Source: Aquilaria yunnanensis
Taxonomy: Eukaryota > Streptophyta > Magnoliopsida > Malvales > Thymelaeaceae
Direction: 5' to 3'
Assembly: GCA_039654915.1 (NCBI GenBank)
Contig: CM077600.1
Coordinates: forward strand, 39,540,492 to 39,604,491
Length of the DNA stretch: 64,000 nt
In this document: piece after piece, positions 11,757-21,581 of the stretch
How positions within the stretch are numbered: position 1 is the stretch's first letter
Layout: each line of letters opens with the position of its first letter
The notes under the pieces: generated by a model
Told to the model about the DNA's origin: nothing
Seen by the model: only the letters and a program-made list of their open reading frames with translations
Database searches by the model: none
Translations under genes and position numbers: made by a program

Positions 11757-13847
11757 AATCTAGAAGGATACTCCAAAGATCTTCTAGAAGATGAATTAGT
11801 TATGGAAGACCTTGAAGAATTTGATTTTAAATCAAAACAAAAGGGAAAAGAGGTCCCAGAGTCTAGCCATGAAAAAGATAGTCTAGAAAATTTTATAGAA
11901 GAAAAACCGCTACAAATAAATGAAGTCTATGCTATACCAAATCAAAGGTTCACTAGTAAAATGACCTTAGTAATAGAAAATGAGTTTAAATTAACCACGA
12001 TTGTTTTAGTCGACTTAGGAGCTGACAGAAACTGCATCAAGAAAGGTATTGTCCCACACCAATACCTTGATAAATCTTTTGGATCAATCACTGCAGCCAA
12101 CAAAGAAATAATGCCGATCAGATTCAAGCTTACAAATGTGGATATCTGCATTCGACAACATTTTACTGTTCTTAATATGAACCAAGAAATAATCTTAGGA
12201 ACTCCATTCCTTGCTACTATCATGCATTTTAAAGTAAATATGAATGAAATTTCTACAAAGAAATTTGGAAAGAAGATTATTTTTGAATTTGCAGAACCAC
12301 CTTGAAGAACTCTACTTGAAGAATTAAGTATAGATCTAGGAAGAAAACAAAATGTTCTAATGTGTTTGCAAGATGAAGTTAAACATAAAAGTGTTGAAGA
12401 AAAACTTCCAGAATTAAAACAGAAAATTGAAAACTTTAAAATAAGCCTTGCTAAAAAAGTCTGTTCAGAGGTTCCGAATGCATTTTGGGAAAGAAAGAAG
12501 CATATTGTCAACCTTCCTTATGAACCAGACTTTAATGAAAGAAACATTCCTACAAGGTATAGAGCAATTCAAATGAATGAGGGATTAATGCAACATTACA
12601 GAAAATAAATACAAGAACTTTTGGATAAGAAATTAATTAGAAATAGTTCCTCTCCTTGGAGCTGTTCTGCCTTTTATGTCAATAAAAATTCAGAAATAGA
12701 AAGAGGCGTCCCCAGACTAGTAAGCAATTATAAACCCCTTAATAAAGCTTTAAGATGGATCAGGTATCTTATACCTAATAAGAAATATCTTCTATCTCGG
12801 CTCTATAATTCGGTTATCTTTTCAAAATTTGACATGAAGTTCGGGTACTGGCAGATTCAAATTGCTAAAGAAGATAAATATAAGACTGGCTTTAATGTTC
12901 TATTTGGACACTATGAATGGAATGTTATGCCATTTGGTATCAAGAATGCCCCATCAGAATTTCAGAAAATAATGAATGAAATTTTCAATCCCTATAATTC
13001 TTTCACTATTGTCTATATAGATGACGTGCTTGTGTTCTCTCAATCTCTTGATCAGCATTGGAAGCACTTACAAGAATTTGTAAAAATAGTAGAAAAAGCA
13101 GGGTTAGTTGTATCAGCAAAAAAGATAGAATTATTCCAAACTAAAATAAGATTTCTAGGACATATGATTTTTAGAGGAATAATTAAACCCATTGATAGAT
13201 CAATAAGTTTTGCTGAGAAATTCCCTGATGAAATTAGAGATAAAAAACAATTACAAAGGTTTTTAGGAAGTTTAAATTATGTTACTGAATTCTATAAGGA
13301 TTTGGCCAAAGACTGCAAACCCTTATTTGACGGACTAAAGAAAAATCCTCATGAGTGGGGACCAGAACAAACCAAGGCAGTCCAGACTGTCAAAAGAAGA
13401 GTAAAAGAAATACCTTGTGTTAATATTCCTAATCCTGAAGCCTTTAAGATCATGGAAACAGAAGCAAGCGATGTAGGTTATGGAGGAATATTAAAACAAA
13501 GAATCAACGACAAAGAACATTTGGTCCGATTCACTTCTGGAATTTGGAATCAGGCCCAAAAGAATTATGCTACAATTAAAAAAGAAATTTTAGCAATTGT
13601 TCTTTGTGTCACTAAATTTGAGGAAGATCTTCTCAACAAGAAGTTTCTAATCCGCGTTGATTGTAAAGCAGCAAAAGATGTTTTGTTTAAAGATGTAAAA
13701 AATCTAGCTTCAAAACAAATTTTTGCCAGATGGCAAGCAATATTGTCTGCTTTTGATTTTGATATTGATTACATTGCCGGTAAAACAAATTCTCTACCTG
13801 ACTTCTTGACACGAGAATTTTTGCAGGGGGAGGAAGATGGCAAATAA
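11757..13847 (+). pseudogene. Caulimovirid polyprotein, 3' half: aspartic protease, reverse transcriptase, RNase H
   Basis: The viral frame resumes directly after the LTR. An acidic spacer leads to a retroviral-type aspartic protease (about 11940-12270) whose active-site motif reads VDLGAD, where a Thr or Ser normally follows the Asp. In-frame stops interrupt the frame at TGA 12303 and TAA 12606. From 12621 the reverse transcriptase and RNase H are open to TAA 13845. The RT has the FSKFDM block and the catalytic YIDDVLVFS motif. The RNase H region reads ETEASDVGYGG, so the usual first catalytic Asp appears as Glu, while the later Glu (KKEILAIV) and Asp (RVDCKAA) are present. It ends in a few residues after TREF. 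The last 11 nt overlap the next coding region. Confidence 0.88.
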
Positions 13848-15240
13848 TAATTCCAACAATCAAAAGAATAAGGCAATTCTTCGACCAGAAACAAAGCAAG
13901 AAGAAATGGAGATAGAAGCTTGTTATCAGATGGATTTGGAACTAACTAGGGCTCTTTTGGCCCAACATCATATTCCACTAAAAATCCCTGAGAAGTCAGA
14001 TAAGACTCTCAAAGAAATCCCTTTTAAAAGAAAGAAATCAGAGGCAGAATCCTCCAAGAATAAATCATGGATTAATAATCCCCAGAAAAGCTGGAACAAA
14101 GAAGTATGTTCCCAGAATTTTGTTTTATGGAACAAGAATCAAAGTTCCCAGAATTCTCAAAGCTCCAGAGAACAGAGTTCTCAGAATCCAAATTTAAGAC
14201 TTAATCAGTCTCAAGGAATTTCACTTTTTTCTATGGGAATTCAAAGTGAGTTTCTAGAAATTGATAAGCAATGTCTCATTGCCCCAAAAGACAAAGACTT
14301 TAATAGTCTTTCAGAAATTGAATTGGCCCAGAAATATTGGCCAAATCACCAGAATCCCCAGTGGGAATTCAACCCTCTCAAGAAAGTTCAATACTTTGAG
14401 TTAATACTCCAAGAATCGGGTTCCGTTGACAAAGAACATAAACCCAGACGGACAAAAGTTTCCTACAAAGATGAAAAAGGGGAAACCAAGGAAAAATATA
14501 TAATTGAATTAGGAATTTCCTCGTTCAAAATTAAAAAGGTCTGGACTTTTGAAGAATGGGAAAACCCTAATTGTAGAAGAAGAATTGTATCCCTTGGAAA
14601 CTATGAAAATACCCTTTATTCCTATTGGGATTACCAACAAGCTTGGGATCATGTTTTTTACAAACAGAACCAGGATCATTTTCACTCTTGGATGATTTTA
14701 TTCAAGACCAAACAACAAAAATTTCCAAACTGGTTCCATGTCTGGTATGAAGGAAAAGGATTATTGAGAGATTCCTTCCCAGAACAAGTCAGAGCATCAT
14801 TTGAAAGTTTTATGGCGTATCAAGGACAATTTGTAAAGAAAGGGGAACAAGTCCCCTTCCCAGATTTTTATTTTGTAGTTATGAACCACATTCCATGAAT
14901 CTTAAAATGGAATTATAAAAAGCAACCAGCTGATACAGAAGGACACTACACCCCTTGCTTAGAGCGGGTCTGGAAGATCAAATGGTGGGATAAATGTATT
15001 TTGGATCAATATCTTCCAGAGAATATTTCTTTTGCAAAAATAGACATTTTGGAAGAAGAAGACAAAGATTTCCTAGACCAAATGTTAGATCAATTTTACC
15101 ATGGTGGGAAATTTAAGGATAATCCAATATCCCAAGAAGATCTAAAAAGGAAACTCCTTCAATTAGCAAAAATTCATTTGGCCCAAGAGCAAGCTCAAGG
15201 AGACGAAACTTCAGGCCCAAAAATTCCTATGCCCAAATAA
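13837..15240 (+). pseudogene. Caulimovirid second coding region, function unknown
   Basis: ATG at 13837 lies inside the last codons of the polyprotein frame (11-nt overlap), just after the purine-rich stretch GGGGGAGGAAGATGG, which could also serve as a plus-strand primer tract. The frame is open for 353 codons to TGA 14896 and continues in the same frame to TAA 15238, about 467 codons in all, so a single stop breaks it. The predicted product is hydrophilic, with a Gln/Ser/Asn-rich first third and a Trp-rich later part (for example WFHVWYEGKG and WKIKWWDKC). I see no catalytic motif. Members of the florendovirus group carry a second protein of unknown role in this position (family knowledge, moderate certainty). 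Confidence 0.75.
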
Positions 15241-15419
15241 GTCTGTCGGCAAGACTTCTAGAAGGCAGCAGTACCAGAATTATTGCCCCAACTGGCTACC
15301 TTTCCAGCTGTCCTCCACTATCTTCAATAATGGAGCACTACACAACTGGCCCAAGATTCCTTCCTCTTTGGATTGGCTGATCCAACTCAGCTCTATCTCC
15401 AGAAGACTCTTTCTCTGGC

Positions 15420-15426
15420 TATATAA
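15420..15426 (+). promoter_or_regulatory. TATA box of the viral pregenomic RNA promoter
   Basis: TATATAA in the context GGCTATATAAGGAGG, located after the last viral coding region as in other caulimovirids. A start site about 25-35 bases downstream would be expected. The upstream 150 bases lack a further element that I can name. Confidence 0.65.
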
Positions 15427-15528
15427 GGAGGCCTCATTCTTCCTGGGAAGGCATCCAAAAATTCTCTAGTTCTCTAAGCTTATCTCTTTCCCTAGTTCAT
15501 GTGTTGAACATTCTTACTGTAAATCATA

Positions 15529-15534
15529 AATAAA
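15529..15534 (+). terminator. Poly(A) signal (AATAAA) of the viral transcript
   Basis: AATAAA lies about 100 bases downstream of the TATA box. In the family this closeness gives a terminally redundant pregenomic RNA, with the signal skipped on the first pass. It supports the assignment of the TATA box. Confidence 0.6.
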
Positions 15535-15773
15535 AGAGTGTCTGTGTGCTTATGTGAATTCTAGTAAACCTTGGATTTCTGGTTTGCCAAACTAAGTGTG
15601 GTGTTGTACTGGTAATCACCGGTTTCTGTAAGTATGAATTTCAATAATAATTGATGAATTTTCAGTATGTTCTTTTTGTTCTTAATGTTAATCCATAATA
15701 TAGCTTTATTTATAGTTGTCTTAATTATATTAATCACTTTAATATTACTTAAGTTGTAAAATCTGGGAAGAAA

Positions 15774-15787
15774 TGGTATAAGAGCCA
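15774..15787 (+). other. tRNA-Met primer-binding site of the viral element
   Basis: TGGTATAAGAGCCA matches the complement of the 3' end of plant initiator tRNA-Met at 13 of 14 positions; the consensus has C where this copy has A at position 7. It lies about 350 bases downstream of the TATA box, where reverse transcription would begin in the circular genome. Its place after the coding regions shows that the integrated copy is circularly permuted relative to the RNA. Confidence 0.7.
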
Positions 15788-15899
15788 AGTTTTATTTAAT
15801 AAGGTTAAAATTTATAAATTTATAAACATAAGGCTGTTTCTATAAAAAGTATAAAACTTAAAGGCCCCTCTTGGAGTTTAACGCAGGTCTACATAATAA

Positions 15900-16800
15900 C
15901 GACTCAACTAACTATATGTTAATGGATATGGGTAAATTACAAAAGCCTCCCAGTGGTTTGATTTAACCTATACTTTGTCCTCTCTATTTTAAAAAACTTA
16001 CACTTTACCTCTACTTTCTTTATAGTGTACAACAACTTCTGAAACCCTAAATTAAACTGTATAATAACCATGTTCAAGTAATTTTAAGATTTTTAATATT
16101 TTTTTCATAACTAACCAACATTTAAAACATACTGATATGCATCCACAAGAAAAAAAATATATTTACAAAAAGAAAAAACTGATAATTTAAAATGTTTATT
16201 AACTATAAAAAAATTTGAGAGATTAACAGATAACAATTATACAGTTTAAATTATAGTTTTAAAAATTGTTATCAGACAATATAAAAAAGTAGAGGAAAAA
16301 GTATAAATTTTCTAAAATGAAGGAGACAAGCTATAAGTTAAGGTAAACATCATGAGGTACTTGTAACTTTCCTGGATGGATATCTTCGTCCTGAAATTCA
16401 ATCTGAAACTCACTGGGTGTCAAGTTGAACTCTTAATTCTAGCAAAAAGTATATATTTGACGGTTTCAAAGAGCTGCCGGGCCGCGTACACAACGCGACT
16501 GCCACAGCCAGCAAGGCTCATTAATTAAAGCGGAGGGCGTTGGTTCAATTTCAGGTGTTGCGCTTGCGCTTTCGTCTTCTACCACTTCGATGGTTGGTAA
16601 CTGTTACAAGTGAACATGGTTGTCCCACGTCGTAACAACGACCCAAGGTGATGATGAACATCAGTTTCTGTAGCGTAGAAATGCCTTCCTTCCCTAGCTT
16701 TCAGTATTGATTTTGCCTACACTACCCAAATTAATTAATTAAAATCCATCCTCACGCACTTCTACTACATATATATATATGTATCGCGCGCAGTTGCACC
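15900..16800. other. Intergenic region and flavonol synthase promoter
   Basis: No gene is seen. 15930-16400 is AT-rich non-coding sequence whose two flanks carry loosely inverted words (AATTACAAAAGCCTCCCAG near 15950 and ACTTGTAACTTTCCTGGA near 16360), possibly a degenerate MITE. 16480-16830 would be the promoter of the plus-strand flavonol synthase gene. It has an ACGT-core site (CCCACGTCG near 16624) and a TA-rich TATA-like run at about 16768-16780, roughly 50 bases before the ATG. Confidence 0.4.
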
Positions 16801-16832
16801 ATATTGATAAACACACACGCTGGGAGAGAGAG

Positions 16833-18192
16833 ATGGGGTTTGAGAGGGTTCAATCTAGCGCTTCACGGGCCCTCAACAGAGACACTATTCCTTCCGAGTT
16901 CATCCGCTCCGAGAAGGACCGGCCGACCGACACCACATTTCAAGGTCCGGTCCCCGATATCCCCACCATCGATCTCGCGGATGTTCACGGGGACAACATC
17001 GTCCGGCAGGTCCGTAATGCGGCCAGAGAGTGGGGGATCTTCCAGGTGGTGAACCATGGGATCCCGATGGAACTGATTGGGAGATTGCAGGAGGCCGGGA
17101 GGAAGTTCTTCGAGCTCCCGTTGGAGGAGAAGGAGCTTTACGCAAAGTCCGCCGGCGGCATGGAAGGCTATGGAACCCTGCTTCAGAGGGATATTGAAGG
17201 GAAGAAGGCTTGGAACGATCACCTTTTCCATAGGGTTTGGCCTCCTTCACGCATCAACTATCGCTTTTGGCCCAAGAACCCGCCATATTACAGGTGAAAT
17301 TAATCCTTATTACTATATATATCCAATTAATTGTACTAATAATATATAAGCTAAGCAGTTTTAGAATATACTATTAATTAATATAATTTATGCGTGTTAA
17401 ACTTACTATATACTTTGCACATGCGGGCACTGCAGAGAGGTGAACGAGGAATATGCAAGACACATGAGATCGGTGGCGGACGAGTTGCTCAGAAGCCTAT
17501 CGTTAGGGTTAGGGCTGGAAGGGCATGTCCTTAAAGAAGCGGCGGGTGGAGAGGAGATTGAGTATTTGCTAAAAATCAACTACTATCCGCCGTGCCCTCG
17601 CCCTGATCTGGCTCTCGGCGTCATGCCCCACACCGACCTCTCCACCCTCACCATCCTCGTCCCCAATGAGGTTCCTGGCCTCCAAGTCTTCAAGGACGGC
17701 CACTGGATTGACGCCAAGTACATCCCCGGTGCCCTCATCGTCCACATTGGTGATCAAATCGAGGTTCGTTCGCATGCAACTTTATTAATTACACTAAACA
17801 GTGTCTTGCACAGTCCAGCAATTCTATAAATAAATATTAACGTTATCTTTGTAAAATTACAAATTTCAATACTGTTATTAAATTGAGCTTTAATTAATCA
17901 GTGTTATCCTTTTATTTTTACGTACTCGACCAGACATTACGGCAAAACTAAGGTGGTTATTGTGTGGTTGTGGGTGCAGATACTTAGTAATGGGGAGTAC
18001 AAGGCTGTATTTCACCGGACGACAGTGGAGAAGGAGAGGGTGAGGATGTCGTGGCCGGTGTTCTTGGAGCCTCCGGGAGAGCGGGTTGTGGGCCCACTCC
18101 CTCAGCTTGTTCAAGATGGCCAATTACCCAAATACAAGGCTAAGAAATTTAAAGGCTACAGCTACTGTAAGCTCAATAAGTTGTTACAGTAA
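16833..18192 (+). CDS. FLS: Flavonol synthase (2-oxoglutarate/Fe(II)-dependent dioxygenase)
   Basis: Three exons, 16833-17293, 17436-17763 and 17980-18192, all with GT-AG introns and kept phase, give 333 residues, the usual FLS length. The enzyme desaturates dihydroflavonols (such as dihydroquercetin) to flavonols in the cytosol, using Fe(II), 2-oxoglutarate and O2. The N-terminal DIOX_N region includes TIDLADVH and [12 protein letters not shown]. The iron ligands are H219 and D221 (MPHTDLS) and H275 (VFHRTTV); R285 and S287 (RMSWPVF) bind 2-oxoglutarate. Diagnostic FLS stretches include [20 protein letters not shown] and the C-terminus CKLNKLLQ. I chose the ATG at 16833 (MGFERVQ) because family members begin this way; an upstream in-frame ATG at 16779 lies in the TATA-like region. 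The gene appears intact. Closely related anthocyanidin synthase is less likely given the FLS-specific stretches. Confidence 0.95.
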
Positions 18193-18208
18193 CTCTGTCT
18201 CTGAGTTA

Positions 18209-18718
18209 GGGGTGATTAATATTTTATTTAAACTGAAAAAATTCAAAAATTGAAATAATTTGAAAAGTCGGTTCGGTTAATTTGGTTTGGTTTCAGTAAA
18301 AACCAAATAACAAAAATTTTAATTTCAATTCGATTTCATTTTTGAAATTCAGTTAATTCGGTAACCGAATTAACCGAAATTTTTTATACCAATTTTTTCA
18401 TGAACAATAAAGCTACCAAGTAACCCAAATTAGCTTGAATTCTTATTTTCTTTGTTTTCATGGATAATGAGTCTTCTATATTGAATGAAATTTGAAAAGA
18501 AAAACAATATTTCTCTCATTTCATCTCTTATAGAATTTCACTTCCAATGTTTTCGGTTAATTCGGTTTAAACTGAACTAAATAGAAATATTTCGGTTCAG
18601 TTTGAATTCGATTTTATAAACTAATTCAGTTAATTCGGTTTCTTATCATCTAAAACCAAATAAACCGACTAATTCAGTTCGATTTAAACTGAAAAAACCG
18701 AATAATCACCCCCAACAG
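18209..18718. mobile_element. Mutator-like MITE directly after the flavonol synthase stop codon
   Basis: Flanked by an exact 9-bp repeat, TCTGAGTTA, at 18200-18208 and 18719-18727. The ends are inverted: GGGGTGATTA on the left and TAATCACCCC (followed by CAACAG) on the right. The inside is rich in CGGTTCGGTTAATT-type words in both orientations and is non-coding. A 9-bp duplication is typical of Mutator-like elements. It begins 16 bases after the FLS stop codon, so it lies in the 3' UTR or immediately behind it. Confidence 0.7.
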
Positions 18719-18835
18719 TCTGAGTTAACTGCCAATTCCTCCCACCGACCTTTTGCCGCCCCATCTTCATGTGTGTTTTGAATGCATAATGTTTCTGCAT
18801 GTAATGAGAATAATGCCATACGTATATATAATATT

Positions 18836-19130
18836 CCTTCTGTCCCATAATAATTGAAACGTTTCTTTAGTCATGAAGATTACGGTATATATAATTTATA
18901 TTATTTTTTTCAATTTTGTCCATAAAACTAAAATTAAAAAAGAAATCTTTTTGAATTTTGTATAGTGAGAGTTTAAATAATGATTAAAAAAATATTCTTT
19001 TTTAGGGTTTTATGCAATGAGTTTAAATGAATATTAAAAAAATTCTTTATTGAATTTCGTATAGTGATAGTTTAAATGAGGGTAGTAGAGTAAATTAGAA
19101 GTTGAAAACCTTCTAAAAAGGAAAATGTTT
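18836..19130. mobile_element. Truncated Tc1/mariner-type MITE, cut by the CACTA element
   Basis: The left part reads CCTTCTGTCCCATAATAATT, a common plant Stowaway-type end, and the sequence runs to AAAAAGGAAAATGTTT just before CACTACT at 19131. In complete elements the opposite end would continue with the complement of the left end. That continuation is missing here and was not found beyond the CACTA remnant. Confidence 0.5.
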
Positions 19131-19781
19131 CACTACTAAAAAAAACCTTTTTCCAACGGCTTCGCGTTGAAAATTTTAAAATTTCCAACGCGAAGCCATT
19201 GAAAATAAGACGTTGGAAATCCAACCGTTGGAAGTCAATTTTCCAACGGTCAAACTGAGGGCCATTGGGATTTCCACTGTTAGCCGTTGGAATCTGAGCA
19301 GTTGGAAATTTTCCAATGACTCTTTTTTATTTTTTTTTATTTTTTCCATTTTCCAATGGCCAAGGCAGTTGGAAAATTGAAAATGTTGGTTTCCAACTGC
19401 CTTGGCAGTTGGAAATTTTGGAAAGTAGGTTTTTTATATTTTGTATATTCCTATTCTATTTCCAATGCGTTTCTTTAAACGCCAAACGGCTTAGGCGGTT
19501 CAAATTTATTGTATCGTATGTAATCACATTCTGAACGAGTACACGTGCATAAATGCAGTTGTAAATCTCAATAAAAACATACACAATTGAAAGTACAGAA
19601 TCATGTCATAAATATAGTTATAACATACACATAAAAGCATGCACAATTGAAATTACAATATCATGACACAAATATAGTTACAATCCACATAAAAACATAC
19701 ATAATTTAAATTACATAGCTCCATTCTCCTAAAAAGTGTTTGTTTGTTGATGAACACACAAAGTAAAGTGATATACCTGAT

Positions 19782-21411
19782 CTAGTCATCATCGGATCCC
19801 GAGGCATCAATATCATTGTCTGGGGGCGTGGGCAGAGGAATTCTAACTTGTTGACATATGTACTCCAGCTCCGCTCGTTGTCTCCATTTCAGTCGCTCCA
19901 ACTTCCACTCATAATATGATGCTTGTTGTGCTGTATGCTCCGCAACCACTCACTCAACTTGTTCAGTGAACTCCGGCGTCTGAGTGACATCAACATGTGC
20001 TGTAGGAGTATTCCCTGGTCGTCGTCGTCCAAGCACAACATGTTGTTCTGATCCAAAACCAAATACACACCCTTTCTTCCTTCCACCAGCAGCTGCACTC
20101 ATTATCGCTGCCTCATCAATGTCATGTGCGACGACTTCCTCTTCCATTTGCTGTGTTTGTTCCTCGATCTCAGCAGTTACCTTTGCCTTCATTTATTAGT
20201 AAGTCGATACTTATTGGTATGTAAAAAGGTAATTTTATATAACATGATTATTACCGCCACTTCTTCAGTATGCCTGTTGACATATTCCCCGCTCTTTTTC
20301 TTATGAGTTTGCTGCATAACCTTGAACAAGCCAGGGTCCCTCTTCTTTGGATCTTTTTCACACTACATTGGTTGTTAGTAAGAATAAAGTTATTACACCA
20401 TAAATAAGTTGAATTATGTGTAAAAGAGGTTCGTAACATTTACCATTCGCTCTCGGTGTTCAGTAATTGAAACAGAGCCTCTTGCATAAGTAGCACTACA
20501 TCCACCAGTAAAGTTAGACGACTGCGATGATGATGCTCCGTATTGTCTTACCCCTCGACGATTTCTCCTGAAACTCCGGTGACGCCCACCATTCCTCCAT
20601 TTTTTCATACTGTGCGTCGGTCATAAATGATGCCCGTGCTCGCCGTTTCGCAGGATTTTTCTCGCGGCGAATGTCACCCAACGTCCCTCTATAATGATTA
20701 GCCGCCATCATATGCCAAACGCGATATACCTCATTATGGTGGGCTGGATCCTACTCACATAAACCCTAGAAATAAAATAAAATGTTAGGAGTCTAATAGT
20801 TATCTACATGATTTGTAAAGCTACAAATTCAATGTGTGAGCAAAGTGCAAACCTCAAATACGCGCCACCACGCCTGAATATCTGTTGGGCTTGCGCTCAT
20901 CCAATCATAATGTCCCTTGAAGTGTGTGGTGAAGCATCTAGTCACCAACCGTGTTGCTCTTGATGGAAGGAAACTATATGGAATACATGTTCGAATACAA
21001 TAAATATTGTTTTCATTGGAAGTAAATGAAATGCATGTAACATCAACTATTATTGTTTAAAATGATACATTATTTACATGTTACCGTGAGGTGTAATCCG
21101 TAAGCGACCCTGATTCGGGGCTTCGGATACTGCTGATGAGCTATGGAATTCCCTCCATCGGATGAAGGTATAGGTGCGGGAGTCGATCGACTAGCACTAT
21201 GGCCGACTGGAGGAATGGCAATATCATCTGTACGAATGGTGGGATGTGGAAGAACATCTTCTTCTATTATAGGCTGTGAAGTTGAATGTTGGGAATACGA
21301 TTGGCCTGCCCTTTCATGTCTGGCAAGTGGCTCTGCTAACGCTTCTTTGAACTGCCGAAATAGGCCTTTCCTTGGGCGACGTGTATACGTCGCATCTCCT
21401 TTAGGTGGCAT
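19782..21411 (-). pseudogene. CACTA second protein (Transposase_24 / Ptta type), broken
   Basis: Minus-strand exon-like pieces run from ATG 21411 (MPPKGDATYTRRPRKGLFRQ) through about 20978-20855 (ending QAWWRVFE), 20770-20410 (with VYRVWHMMAANHY, a Trp-rich block and GGCSATYARGSVSI) and 20365-19782 (acidic and Gln-rich, ending SGSDDD). This is the domain order of plant Ptta/En/Spm (Transposase_24) proteins. An in-frame TAG at 20753-20751 and an in-frame TGA at 19952-19950 break it, so it is a pseudogene. In the family this protein helps bind subterminal repeats (inference by analogy to TNPA). Exon limits are approximate. Confidence 0.65.
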
Positions 21412-21581
21412 CTGCAATTTGATTAAAAACCTTACAACATTTTACAAATATTAATTATGGCCAATAATATTGCTCTTGCAAATTTAACCATCCCAGTCAA
21501 TTTAGACGTAGTCATATTATTATTATAAGTTATTCTATGTTCACATTACATTTAATAAGTAAATGCACGTTAACATAAAAG

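Larger units (their letters stand above)
5150..15900 (+). mobile_element. Endogenous caulimovirid (florendovirus-like), near full length, interrupted by nested solo LTRs
   Basis: Gene order on the plus strand is movement protein, coat-like region, zinc knuckle, protease, reverse transcriptase, RNase H, then a second long frame, a TATA box, a poly(A) signal and a tRNA-Met primer site. This is the layout of Caulimoviridae. The two-frame arrangement with an uncharacterised second protein suggests the endogenous Florendovirus group (inference). Set apart from the 2978 bp of inserted LTR sequence and duplicated target, the viral part is about 7.8 kb, one genome length for the family. It carries several in-frame stops and frame changes, so it is an old copy without coding capacity. 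Both borders are approximate, because I found no clear junction repeats. Confidence 0.85.

Noticed and set aside
11697..12305. A single 202-codon open frame starting at an ATG at 11697
   Set aside because: The first 55 bases belong to the solo LTR; the viral protease region starts only after 11756. The ATG is an accident of the insertion, not a gene start.
16863..17250. Minus-strand open frames overlapping FLS exon 1
   Set aside because: They are shadows of the GC-rich coding exon; the plus strand carries the conserved enzyme.
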